Shown: positions 8,747 through 18,600 of the stretch, piece by piece
How the letters are laid out: each line of letters opens with the position of its first letter
How positions within the stretch are numbered: the stretch's first letter is position 1
DNA from: Polyangium spumosum
GTDB lineage: Bacteria > Myxococcota_A > Polyangia > Polyangiales > Polyangiaceae
Reading direction: 5' to 3'
DNA length: 64,000 nucleotides
Assembly (NCBI RefSeq): GCF_009649845.1
Contig: NZ_WJIE01000004.1
Span: 496,001 to 560,000, forward strand
The notes under the pieces: model-generated
The model's database searches: none
What the model was told of the DNA's origin: nothing
What the model saw: the letters and a program-made list of their open reading frames with translations, nothing else
Program-made: the position numbers and the translations under genes

Positions 8747-9628
8747 ATGCGCGCTTCGAAGACCTTGCCTTTCGCCGCTGCCGCCCTCGCCCTCGCCCTC
8801 GGCGCTTGCAGCAAATCCGAGCCGCAGCCGGCCGCGGAGCCGAAGAAAGACGCGCCCGAGGCGAAGCCCGCCACGACGGCCGCCGGCCCCACGACGGGCG
8901 CCGTCGCCACGGCCCCCGCGGCGGCCGCCACGCCGGCCGCAATCGCGACGGCGCTGCCCGCGGGCCGCTCGGCCATTCCGACGCTCGCCGAGTGGAACAG
9001 CCAGCAAAAAGAGGTCACCGTCAAGGGCTCTTCGGCCTTGAGCTGCGAGACGAAGGTCGTCCGCGAGTATCTGCGCGTCTCCTGCCGCGGCAAGAACGAC
9101 ACCGGCGGCACCCCCACGAACGTCGTCGTCAAGAAGGGCGGCCACGGCGAGGCGTTCACCTACGTCGGTGCCGGCGTCACGAGCCTCGTCGTGCCCTTCG
9201 TCGAGGGGATCGATTTCGCCGCCGATTTCTCCTGGACCGACAAGAGCCACACGCTCAGCGTCGCGTGGCCCCGCGGCAGCGCCCGGCCCGTCGTGGTCGG
9301 CGTATTCGAAGGCGCGAAATCACCCCTCGACGCCTCGTTCGACAAGGCGCTCGCCGACAAGGCTTGCCAGTGTCACAAGCAGGTCACCGGCAAGGCGAAC
9401 TGCGACGACCTGCTCGGCGTGAACGCCGATTGCGCGCGCACCTACCCGAACGACTGCGCGAGCTTCCTCGAGTGCAGCCGCGGCGAGCCCGGCGTCTGGC
9501 CGCGCTGCCAGGCCGGGTTCCTGAATGGACCCTTCGGCTTCTGTTACAAGCAATGCGACCCCAGCAAGAGCGAGTGCGGGCCCGACGAGAGCTGTCAGGG
9601 CGACAGCAAGTACGCCATCTGCTTGTAG
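8747..9628 (+). CDS. Cys-rich lipoprotein of unknown function
   Basis: The start at 8747 is preferred over an upstream ATG at 8690 because TGGAGG lies directly upstream and because it puts a proper lipoprotein signal at the N-terminus (hydrophobic stretch AAAALALALGAC, lipobox ending LGAC). The mature 293-residue product begins with an Ala/Pro/Lys-rich linker (residues about 22-75). A middle domain of beta character follows, and the last 90 residues hold about a dozen Cys in patterns such as ACQCHKQ and GFCYKQCDPSKSEC, suggesting a disulfide-bonded module. No family was recognised. Confidence 0.8.
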   Translation: MRASKTLPFAAAALALALGACSKSEPQPAAEPKKDAPEAKPATTAAGPTTGAVATAPAAAATPAAIATALPAGRSAIPTLAEWNSQQKEVTVKGSSALSCETKVVREYLRVSCRGKNDTGGTPTNVVVKKGGHGEAFTYVGAGVTSLVVPFVEGIDFAADFSWTDKSHTLSVAWPRGSARPVVVGVFEGAKSPLDASFDKALADKACQCHKQVTGKANCDDLLGVNADCARTYPNDCASFLECSRGEPGVWPRCQAGFLNGPFGFCYKQCDPSKSECGPDESCQGDSKYAICL

Positions 9629-9667
9629 GTCGCGGAGCGGATCACGCGATTTCGCCTCCGCGCACGC

Positions 9668-10372
9668 TCAGAGGGTGCCCGTGAAGATCGCGGTGCACTC
9701 CGGAACGCGCGCCCAGGCGCGCTCGCGGATCTGGGCCACGAGCGCTGGACCGAAGAATTCGCCGCAAATGCGCGCCGCGGCCTCGACGTCGGGGAACACG
9801 TAGTCGGTGCGCACCCAGCGGCGCGAAAGCCCATGCGCGTGCTCCAGATGCGCGAAGTACTCGTCCATGCCCGGATGGACCCGTGGCGTCTCGTGGCCGG
9901 TGCCAAGCGTCTCGATGACCATGAGCGCACCGCCGGGACGCACCACGCGGCGCATCTCCGACAGCGCCGCGTCCACTTCCTCGCGCCAGCCCTCCGGCAT
10001 CCAGTGACGAAAATGCCCGAACACCCATCCTGCCATCGCGACATCGACGCTCGCGTCGGGAAACGGCAACGAGCGCGCGTCCGCGTGGTGGATGCTGAAC
10101 GGCACGCCGGCCTGCGATAGATGCCGGCGCGCGATCTCCAGCATAGGCGCCGCGCGATCGACCAAGTGCAAGCGAGACGCGCGTGCGCCGACGATACGCG
10201 AGAGCCGCCCGGTACCCGCGCCGACGTCGAGCGCCACGGCCCCCTCCGGCAGCCATTCGCGCACCACGCTTGCGAGCGCCTCGTCCGCGTCCTCCGCATT
10301 GATCAGCGCGTCGTACGCGTCCGCCTTCTCCTGGTACACGCGCGCCTGCGCGTCGCTCACTCGGTCGCTCAT
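9668..10372 (-). CDS. Class I SAM-dependent methyltransferase
   Basis: This is a 234-residue cytoplasmic enzyme. The SAM-binding motif I reads VALDVGAGTGRLSRIVG at about residues 55-71, followed by an acidic residue at the end of strand 2 (LHLVDRAAPML). The later motif DASVDVAMAGWVFGHF corresponds to motif II and post-II of the Methyltransf_11/25 group. The substrate cannot be read from the sequence. The gene converges on the lipoprotein gene with a 39-base gap and is 82 bases downstream of the next minus-strand gene. Confidence 0.85.
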   Translation of the reverse strand: MSDRVSDAQARVYQEKADAYDALINAEDADEALASVVREWLPEGAVALDVGAGTGRLSRIVGARASRLHLVDRAAPMLEIARRHLSQAGVPFSIHHADARSLPFPDASVDVAMAGWVFGHFRHWMPEGWREEVDAALSEMRRVVRPGGALMVIETLGTGHETPRVHPGMDEYFAHLEHAHGLSRRWVRTDYVFPDVEAAARICGEFFGPALVAQIRERAWARVPECTAIFTGTL

Positions 10373-10454
10373 CGGCGCGACCTTATCGCAAGGGCGCGCG
10401 AACAGCTACGCGGACAGGAACCCATTTCGATTCCACCTTCGGGCGCGAGCGCGA

Positions 10455-10961
10455 TCAGCCGGGCGGAAGCAAAGCGAGCAAGGCCCTCGCGCCGACCTTC
10501 TTGTCGACGATGAGCACGCTCCGGACCATCTTCGTGCTGCCGAGGAGCGCTTCGCCCAGCGCTTCCCCCGGGATGTCGAGGCGGCACGCGAGGAGGCGCT
10601 GCGGGTAACGGGAGAGGAGCGCGTCGCAATCTCGATAGAATCGCTCGCTGCCATCGTTCGCCAGGAAGAGGAGCCGCGACACGCGGGCGTTCTGCGGGCT
10701 GCCGGGGGTCTTCTCGTTCAGCGCGTCGAGGCCCTTCTGCTCGCTGGCCAGCTTCTCGCCGATGAGCTCCAGGCCCATGTAGGCGTGCCTGGCGGCGAGC
10801 GCGCCGCGGAGCTCCGCGGCCAGCGTGTCGGTCATCGGGAGCGTCGCGACCTGGTGGCGACCATGCTCCCATAACGGACGCGCGTGCGTCTCGAGCAGGC
10901 GCACGACCGCGTCGTGCCGAGGATCGGCGACGACGTCTTTGGGCAACGTGAGGGTGGACAT
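10455..10961 (-). CDS. Conserved-type hypothetical protein, 168 residues
   Basis: The frame encodes a soluble 168-residue protein that begins MSTLTLPKDVVADPRHDAVV. It has no signal peptide or membrane segment. Predicted strands such as RVSRLLFLANDG and RSVLIVDKK and several helices suggest an alpha/beta fold. The frame continues open far upstream to 13601, but that part is antisense to the dynamin-like gene, so the ATG at 10961 is taken as the start. It is divergent from the dynamin-like GTPase with a 108-base gap, so the two could share a regulatory region. I do not recognise a family. Confidence 0.6.
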   Translation of the reverse strand: MSTLTLPKDVVADPRHDAVVRLLETHARPLWEHGRHQVATLPMTDTLAAELRGALAARHAYMGLELIGEKLASEQKGLDALNEKTPGSPQNARVSRLLFLANDGSERFYRDCDALLSRYPQRLLACRLDIPGEALGEALLGSTKMVRSVLIVDKKVGARALLALLPPG

Positions 10962-11069
10962 TGCGGGGATGTCTAGCCGACCCAGGCAACCTGTCGCAAA
11001 GAAATCTCGCCCCCGCCTCCGCCCCCGCGCCCGCTTCTCTGTTGACACCCACGCCGACCATGGCTTGCC

Positions 11070-13706
11070 ATGTCCCCCATGTGGAGCCCTGAAGGTCGCA
11101 AGCAGAACGCGCGCGAGCTGCGCCAGATCGCCGACAAGGTCCTGCGGTACCGCCAGCTCTGCGACCGCTTCGCGAGTTACTTCCAGCCCGAGAGCGACAA
11201 CGCCCGTCAGCTCCGCCAGATCCGCGGCAAGCTCGAGGACCTGCGCGGACGCGCGCTCGATCGGGAGAAGCGCCTCGCGAAGGGCGTGGTCAAGATCGGC
11301 GTCGTCGGCCTGGAGAAGCAGGGCAAGAGCGCGTTCCTCTCGGCGTGGCTGAAGAGCGAGAAGCTCCTGCCGAGCGAGGCCGAGCGCTGCACCTGGAGCA
11401 CCACCGTCATCGAGCCGGGCGAGCCGGGGCAGTTCGCCGCGACCGTCACCTACTACAACGAGGTCGATTTCAAGGCCCGCATCCAGAGCTACTTCGACGC
11501 GCTCGAGCCGGGCAGCGTCGAGCGCTGGCACGGCCTGAACCAGGCCGAGGTCCTGCGCCTCAAGGCGAGCTTCAAGGCGCGCGAGGGGTACGACGTCGAC
11601 GACCCCGATCGCGCAGGGAGGCGCGAGCAGACGGCGCTCGCCGAGCTCGTGGAGATCAGCGCGGGCCTGTCGGAGATCAAGGCGCGGCTCGGTCGCCCAC
11701 CCGAGAAGATCACCGCGAGTAGCCTCGATGCCCTCGCCGAGCAGATCCGGCCCTACATCGCGCTCAAGGACACGAAAAACGGCAACCGGCCCTATCCGGG
11801 CGTGCGGGCCGTGAAGATCGTCACGGTCACGATCCCCGTCGAGGGCGCCATGCCCGGCGTCGAGCTGATGGATCTGCCCGGCATCGACGCGCCCTCGGAC
11901 AAGGCGCGCCGCGACACGGAGGACGCGCTCGCGAACGAGGTCGACGTGACGATCTTCGTCAAGGACATCACGCGGCCTTCGCTCGTGCGCAACGAGATCG
12001 AGCTGCTCCGCATGGCGCAGACGGCCGATCGGAGCATCTCGCTGAAGGATCGGATCTTCGTGGTGCTGACGAAGGTCGACCTCTTCGACCACGCCGACGA
12101 GAACGGCAACTGGCACTGGTCCCTGGCGGCGCGGAACTTCCGCGAGCAGGGCGTGGATCGCATCTTCCCGTACTCGAAGGTGTGGGTGCACCAGGGCGTC
12201 GACGCCGAGCACCCGGTGGCGCGGCAGCTCATGGACTTCTTCGGCACGACGACGCCCGTGAACGGGCTCGACAAGCTGAAGGACGCCGTGGAGCGGTACC
12301 TCTCGACCGACGTGGAGGCGCTCGATCGCAAGGTGACGCAGGCGATCACGAGCGAGTTCGGCGAGGTCGAGGCGCTCCTGCGTGGCGTGCTCGTGACCGT
12401 GAAGGACGGGCTCAGCGATCGCGAGTTCGACAGGCGCGCCGAGCAGGTCTTCGATCTGCACTACGAGCACATCCAGTCGGGCGAGGATCCGACGGGGCTC
12501 CTGCCCGAGATCCGCAAGCGCATGTCGGCGTTCATGGACTTCGAGATGAGCGACCATCAGCGGTCGGCCCGCGCAGAGCGCGCGGACGTGCGGATCGATC
12601 AGATCCGGAGCGATCTGCTCGCGCGGCTCACGCCCGAGGAGGCGGAGGCGAAGCGGCGGCAGATGCCGAGCCCGGGGCTCATGAACGAGACCGCCGTCGA
12701 GATCGAGATGCGCAAGCAGATGCGCGAGCGCGTGGCGTCGCGGATCGCGGGGCTCGGGGAGGACTTCCGCAACACGGCGCGCGAGAGCGTGGAGCGGATG
12801 CTGCACGAGATGTTCATCGAGGCCGGCTACGAGGGCGGGCGGCTCGAGGTGCTGCTGCCGGCGGGCAAGGCGCTCATCGAGCGGATCGACGCGCTGGGCC
12901 GGTCGGGGCACGTGTCGGAGAGCGTGGTCCGCTACCAGAACCAGGAGATGGCCAAGGCGGACGTCGCGTTCGAGGTGCTCTCGCGGTACTTCGCGCGGCA
13001 GATCGTGGACATCCTCGACGCGACGGATCCCTACGATCGGGAGATCCGCGAGCGCGAGATGCGCGGGCTCGAGCAGTTCTTCGGGATGGGGATCGCCGAC
13101 AAGGCGCAAGCGACCGCGACGGGCGCGGCCACGACCGCGAGCGGCGTCATCGGATCGGTGAAGGCGAAGCTCGGGTTCGGCGAGGAGAGGCCGGACGGCA
13201 ACGGCGCGGCAGGAGCGGCGCCCGCGCCCGCGCAGGCGCCCGCGATCGGAGGGTTTCCGACGGTGGGCGCGGCGATGCCGGCGCCGAAGCAGGTGCAGGC
13301 GCAGCCTTCGGCGGCGGCGCCCGCGGGGAGCACGAAACCCCCGCAGACGAACCCCGGCGCGGCCGCGCAGGCTCAGGCGCAGACGGGCCACGTGCGCGAC
13401 TGGTCGAAGATGCTCTCGCGGGTGCGCGTGGACGTGGAGCGGATCTGCGACTTCCTCGAGGCGCTCGCGAAGCACCCGCGAGGCCTGCAGAAGTACCACG
13501 AGGAGGCGGTGCGCACGGTGCACGACTCGTGGCTCGATCGGGAAGGGGAGCAGTCGCTCCGGCGCTGGGTGCGCAGCGAGTGCGCGCGGATCTGGCCGCA
13601 CAAGTTCGCCGCGATCGAGGCGGAGAAGGATCGAGCGCGCGCGGACATCGAGGCGCTCGAGGAGCTGTTCGGCGGGAGCCCGGCCCCGCAGAAAGCAGGA
13701 GCCTGA
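11070..13706 (+). CDS. Dynamin-like large GTPase
   Basis: The 878-residue protein has a GTPase domain with P-loop GVVGLEKQGKSAFL near residue 77, a switch-II motif LMDLPGID near 266 (dynamins have DLPG), and a G4-type VLTKVDLF near 333. The P-loop and DLPG spacing of about 190 residues is wide because of an insert after the P-loop. The rest is mostly long helices with charged heptads, as in dynamin stalks, then an Ala/Pro-rich linker (about 710-775) and a C-terminal helical domain. Bacterial dynamins remodel or protect membranes. A coiled-coil gene starts 2 bases after the stop, so the two likely form an operon and perhaps a complex. Confidence 0.85.
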   Translation: MSPMWSPEGRKQNARELRQIADKVLRYRQLCDRFASYFQPESDNARQLRQIRGKLEDLRGRALDREKRLAKGVVKIGVVGLEKQGKSAFLSAWLKSEKLLPSEAERCTWSTTVIEPGEPGQFAATVTYYNEVDFKARIQSYFDALEPGSVERWHGLNQAEVLRLKASFKAREGYDVDDPDRAGRREQTALAELVEISAGLSEIKARLGRPPEKITASSLDALAEQIRPYIALKDTKNGNRPYPGVRAVKIVTVTIPVEGAMPGVELMDLPGIDAPSDKARRDTEDALANEVDVTIFVKDITRPSLVRNEIELLRMAQTADRSISLKDRIFVVLTKVDLFDHADENGNWHWSLAARNFREQGVDRIFPYSKVWVHQGVDAEHPVARQLMDFFGTTTPVNGLDKLKDAVERYLSTDVEALDRKVTQAITSEFGEVEALLRGVLVTVKDGLSDREFDRRAEQVFDLHYEHIQSGEDPTGLLPEIRKRMSAFMDFEMSDHQRSARAERADVRIDQIRSDLLARLTPEEAEAKRRQMPSPGLMNETAVEIEMRKQMRERVASRIAGLGEDFRNTARESVERMLHEMFIEAGYEGGRLEVLLPAGKALIERIDALGRSGHVSESVVRYQNQEMAKADVAFEVLSRYFARQIVDILDATDPYDREIREREMRGLEQFFGMGIADKAQATATGAATTASGVIGSVKAKLGFGEERPDGNGAAGAAPAPAQAPAIGGFPTVGAAMPAPKQVQAQPSAAAPAGSTKPPQTNPGAAAQAQAQTGHVRDWSKMLSRVRVDVERICDFLEALAKHPRGLQKYHEEAVRTVHDSWLDREGEQSLRRWVRSECARIWPHKFAAIEAEKDRARADIEALEELFGGSPAPQKAGA

Positions 13707-13708
13707 GC

Positions 13709-15682
13709 GTGGCCTACGATCTCGCGCGTCTGTCGAGTTACGTGAGGTTCTACCAGACGGTCGTGAACCAGCTCGTCGCGGCCTGGCAGAACCTCGAGCA
13801 GCTTCACCTCACCGCGAAGGACGCGCTCGCCCCGCTCGCCGAGCCGCTCGCGCCCGTCGCCTACGCGCCGCTGCTCGCCGCGCTCTCGGATCCCGCGCCT
13901 TCGCGGGAGGCGATCGCCGCGCTCTGGCGGCCCGTGGACGAGAAGGATCTCTCGGATCTGAACGACATCTACGAGGTCGCAGGGAGGTTCGGCTTCCAGG
14001 GCGAGGACAACCAGAACCTCGCGCGCGTGCAGGTGCTCGTGGCGACGGCGCGCAACGAGATCCTCGGGCACCGGAGGAGGCTCGCCGATCTGCGGGAGCT
14101 GCCGAACGCGGCGCGCGCCGCGGCCGCGCGCCTGCGCGCCGAGGAGGAGGCGCGCGCGTCCGCCGAGCGCGCCGAGAAGATGGCGGCGTTCGGGCCACTC
14201 GCCGAGACCGTGGTGACGCGGGCGAAGCAGACGATCGACGCGGTGCGCGCGGTGCCGTTCCCGGATCTCTCGGACGCCGAGACCGCGGCCGAGGAGTACC
14301 GCAAGTACGCGGCGAAGCTCGATCACGTCTACCAGACGTGTTTGCCCTTCCTGCGCAAGGCGATCCAGAACCTCTACACGTTCGTCGCCGCCGAGCCGAC
14401 CGCGTCGTGGCCGGACACGTTGCCGCTCACGAAGGAGCTGCCGCCGGAGCTCGTGACGGTGCCGCCCGCGGGCTCGGGGGAGCTCACGCAGGCGCGCGCG
14501 AGCCTGACGGCGCTCGCCGAGGAGGAGATCCAGCTCGGCCGCGCGCGGGACGCGGTGTCGACGGCCGCGGCGAGGCTCGAAGGGGAGATGGCCGCGGCGC
14601 AGATGAAGGACGCCGAGGTCGGGCAGGAGATCACGACGGCGCACGCGATCCTGGATCTCGCGGCCGCCTCGGAGCAGGCGGAGCTGACCCGGGTCGAGCT
14701 CGAAGGCCTCGCGGCGCAGCGGGCCTCCCGCGTGGAGAGCGCAGGCGCGGTGCTGTCGAAGCAGCGGCAGATCGAGGCGGCGATCAAGCTGCTCGAGGAC
14801 GAGCTGCGGCGCAGGCACGCCGAGCTCGCCGCGCTCGAGGCGCAGCTCGTGGAGGTACGCAAGGACGAGCCGGTCCTGTTCGGCAAGGACGAGTGGCGAT
14901 CGAAGGTCGCCGCGATGGAAGAGCAGAAGGCCCAGCAGCAGGCGGCCTACGGGCAGCGGCTCTCGACGCTGCAGCAGTTCCAGATCGATCACTCGAGCGT
15001 GTCGGTCGAGGTGCAGACGGAGCAGCAGAAGCAAGCGCTGCTCGAGCGGCAGATCGCGGAGGCGCAGACGAAGTCCGCGACGCTGGAGCTGACGATCCGG
15101 GAGATCGGGACGAAGCTCGGGGCGGCGAGGCCGTCGCGGGCGGTCTCCGCGGACGACGCGCGCAAGGCGCTCGCGTCGCTGCAGCAGGCGAAGCTCGGCG
15201 TGGCCGAGCGGATGGAGGCGCTCAAGGCGGAGATGCGGCGGCAGAAGGACGAGGCCGTGCGCGTCCTGAACCGCATGAAGCAGATCGCGGTGGAGCGGCA
15301 ACACGTGACCGCGATGGTGCAGAGCGCCGAGACCGCGGCGACGCAGGGGCGCGAGGAGGCGCTGCGGCAGCTCGCGCGCGAGCGGCGGGCCGGCGTGGAG
15401 CGGCACGTGGGCGAGGTGCTGGCGACGCTGGAGAAGTCGATCGCGCACGTGGGGCCGGTCTTCATCGATCCGGCGAAGGACCTGCTCGTCGCCGCGACCG
15501 AGCCGAAGGCCGAGGTGACGGCGCGGGTGCTCGAAGCCGCGGAGGCGGCGGCGCCGGTGGTGGAAAAGCTCTCGAAGGAGCTCGATCCGGAGCTGCTCGC
15601 GCAGGACGCGACGCTCGGTCAGATCCAGCGCGAGTTCTGCGACGTGGCCGAGGCGGCGTGCGTCACGGCGTGGGGGGGATGA
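13709..15682 (+). CDS. Long coiled-coil protein, probable partner of the dynamin-like GTPase
   Basis: The 657-residue protein starts at a GTG 2 bases after the dynamin-like gene. The first 200 residues are helical and resemble no family I know. Residues about 260-600 are almost continuous coiled coil, with repeated motifs such as LEAQLVEVRKDE and KSATLELTIREIG. There is no signal peptide or membrane segment. The tight coupling suggests a scaffold or stalk partner for the GTPase; some bacterial dynamins work as pairs or with coiled-coil partners. Its last 20 bases overlap the end of the convergent kinase gene (15663-15682). Confidence 0.78.
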   Translation: MAYDLARLSSYVRFYQTVVNQLVAAWQNLEQLHLTAKDALAPLAEPLAPVAYAPLLAALSDPAPSREAIAALWRPVDEKDLSDLNDIYEVAGRFGFQGEDNQNLARVQVLVATARNEILGHRRRLADLRELPNAARAAAARLRAEEEARASAERAEKMAAFGPLAETVVTRAKQTIDAVRAVPFPDLSDAETAAEEYRKYAAKLDHVYQTCLPFLRKAIQNLYTFVAAEPTASWPDTLPLTKELPPELVTVPPAGSGELTQARASLTALAEEEIQLGRARDAVSTAAARLEGEMAAAQMKDAEVGQEITTAHAILDLAAASEQAELTRVELEGLAAQRASRVESAGAVLSKQRQIEAAIKLLEDELRRRHAELAALEAQLVEVRKDEPVLFGKDEWRSKVAAMEEQKAQQQAAYGQRLSTLQQFQIDHSSVSVEVQTEQQKQALLERQIAEAQTKSATLELTIREIGTKLGAARPSRAVSADDARKALASLQQAKLGVAERMEALKAEMRRQKDEAVRVLNRMKQIAVERQHVTAMVQSAETAATQGREEALRQLARERRAGVERHVGEVLATLEKSIAHVGPVFIDPAKDLLVAATEPKAEVTARVLEAAEAAAPVVEKLSKELDPELLAQDATLGQIQREFCDVAEAACVTAWGG

Positions 15683-18600
15683 TCAGGCGACGGTTCGGGT
15701 CGTCCGGGCCGTCGCCGCCGAGCCACTCCTTGCAGAGCGCGCGCAGGCGGACGTTCGCCGCGCGCCGATCGAGGAACGACTGGCGGAGGTCGTCCTCGCC
15801 GATCGTGGCGGCGCGCGTGTGGAGCTGCGCCCGCGCCGCGACGAGCGCCGCGCGGGCCTCGTAGGTCGCCTTTTCGAGCAGGAGCGCCTCGACGCGCAGG
15901 AGCGTGATCTCGGGCGGAGCCGGGGCCTGCTGTCCGCCGTTCGAGGGGCGCAAGGCGAGGGCGCGATCGACGAGGGTGAGCGTCTTCTGGGGCTTCTTCG
16001 CCGCGAGGAACAAGGCCGCGCGTACGCCGAGCAGCGCGCCGGGCGGCGCGGAGGCGGACCGGAGCGCGCCGAGCATGCGATCGGCCCTGTCGAGATCGCC
16101 GAGCGCGATGTTGGCGCGCGCCGCGAGCAGCCGCGCCCTGCGCGCGGCGAGGCGCTCGCCCCGCGCCTCCGCCAGGGCGACCACGTCCTCGGCCATCTCC
16201 CGCGCTGGGGCGAAGGCGCCGCGCTCCAGGTTGAGCAGCGCCTCGAACGTGCCGCCCACGAGCGAGGTCAGGCTCTCTTCGGGCTGGCCCTGCAGGCCCT
16301 CGTGCAGCTCCTTCTCGGCGCGCTCGTGGGCGCCGAGGAGCAGGAGATCGAGGCCGACGTGCACGCGCGCGTGCGGCAGGTAGCGGTGGTCGCCGATGGT
16401 CGCGAAGCGGAGGACGCTCTCGCGATCGAGCCCGAGCGCGGCCCAGGGGTCCTGGTCGACCGCGCGCGCCCAGTGGGCGCGGGTGTGGAGCGTCCACGCG
16501 ACGACGACGGGCTCGCGCTCGGCGGCGGGGGCGGTGACGTGCCGCATGCGCTCGAGGTAGGGCAGGGCCGCGGCCGGCTCGTGATCGAGCAGCGAGTCGA
16601 TCGTGGCGCTGAAGGCCCAGGAGAGCTCGAGGACCGCGTCGTCCGCGGGCTTCTCGTGGAGGAGCCGCTGAGAGAGCTCGGCGGCGTTCTTCGTGTCGCC
16701 CAGGGCGAGCGCCGAGCGGATCGCGCCGCCGAGGGCGCGGGCGTGGTGGCGGCTGCCGGGCGTCGCGTAGAGGAAGGCGCAACGCGCGGCCTCGTAGGCG
16801 TGGGCGTGGTTCGATCGCCAGCTCTCGGCGTCCGTGGCGATGGCCCAGAGCTCCGCCGCGGCCTCGCCGTTGGCGCCGAGATGGAGGCCCCGCTTGGCGA
16901 GCTCGATCGCCGTGTCGAGCGCGCCACCGGAGAGCGCTTGCTCGGCGGCGCGCACGTAGAACGCGACCGCGCGACGCGCGTCGCCGCCGCGATCGAGGTG
17001 GAGCGCGAGCACGCTCGGATCCTGTTCGCCTGCGGAGAGCAACCACTCGGCCGCGCGCTGGTGGCAGAGCCTTCGGTTGTTGTCAGTGAGGCGCGCATAG
17101 GCGGCCTCGCGCAGGAGCAGGTGGCGGAAGGTGTACTCGGTCTCGCCTGCGAAGCGGCTGTGTCGTCGTCGCTCGAGCAGCTCGCAGTCGCCGCAGAGCC
17201 GCGCGAGCGTCTCGTCGAGCGAGGCCGTGGGCTCGCCGTCGCCGTAGACGAGCAGGCGCAGCGCCCCCTCCCACGCCGCGTCGCCGAAGACGCTCGCGGC
17301 GCACAGGACCATGCGCGCCTCGTCGTCGAGCGACTTCGAATCGATCCGCGCGTCCACCATCCCGAGCACCGTCTCGGGCAGGGCGCCGTCGCGGCCCTCG
17401 TTCACCGCGCGGATGAGCTCCTCCAGATAAAACGCGTTGCCCGCCCCAAGCTTCACGATGCGATCGACCACGGCGCGCGGGGTCGAAAGGCCGAGCGCGC
17501 TCCAGACGATCCGCTCGGCGTCGTCCTTGTCGAGCGGGTGGAGCCGCACGTCCTGCACCTCGCGATCTTGCCAGAGCCCGGGTAGTCGCTTGCGGACGTC
17601 GGGCCGCGCGAGCGCGAGCACCGCGAACCTCCGATCCCGGAGCGCGTCGAGCGCGGCGTCGACGAGCTTCAGCGACGCCGCGTCGCTCCACTCGAGCTCC
17701 TCCAGCACGAGCAGGAACGGGTGCGTCTCGGTCAGCACGTGGATGAAATCGAGGAACGCGTCCTTGATGTGATCGGCCATGAGGGCCGCGTCGCTGCGCG
17801 CGGCGCGGAGCTCGGTGCGGCCCGCGTCGGGGAAGTGCAGGCCCACGACCTCGCCCAGGAAATCCGTCACGCGTCGTCTGTCCGTGCCGGCGAGGTACGT
17901 GCCGACGAGCTCGCGGAGCTTGTTCTGGCTCACCTCGACGGGCTCGCCCGCCGAGATCCCGGCGGCGCTGCGCAGCGCGGAGCCGACGATGGAGAAGGCC
18001 GATCCGGCGCGCAGCGGATCGCCGCGGCCGAGGACGACGCTGAGGTTCGGCTTCGCGCGGCAGAGGCGCTCGATGAGCTCGAAGCGCAGGCGCGACTTGC
18101 CGGCGCCGGGCTCGCCGAGCACGAGCACGGCCTTCGGCTTCTTGCCCTGGAGCGCCTGCTCGACGTACTTGCGGACGGTGCCGAGCTCCTCGTCGCGCCC
18201 GACGTAGGGGCTCGGCTTGCCGAGCAGCGTGCGCACGGCGCGCGTCGTCTCGCGCTCGCCGCGCAGCCAGAACTCGCCGATGTAGCTGGCCACGTCGAAG
18301 CGCGCGTCGAGGAAGGCGCAGGCGACGTCGTTGACGCGGACGGGCCGCGGCCCCTTGCCGCCGTCGAGCGTGGGCATGTCGAGGAGGTGGAAGACGCCGT
18401 CGAGCACCTTGCCGACGGGCGCCTTGTCGTTCGCCTCGGCGTACGCCGCGAAGATGGCCACGCGCGAGCCCTTCGCGAGCCCGGCGATCTCGAGCCCGAG
18501 CCGGGCCGCGCGGCCGGCGATCTCGGTGGGGTTGCCCCGGCCGAGGATCTTGATGAGCAGCGCGACGCCCGGCAGCTCGTGCAGTTGCTCGTTCTTCCTG

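Noticed and set aside
10962..13601. Very long minus-strand frame continuous with the gene at 10455-10961
   Set aside because: It is antisense to the dynamin-like GTPase and rich in Arg, His and Leu without any domain; only the 3' part is coding.
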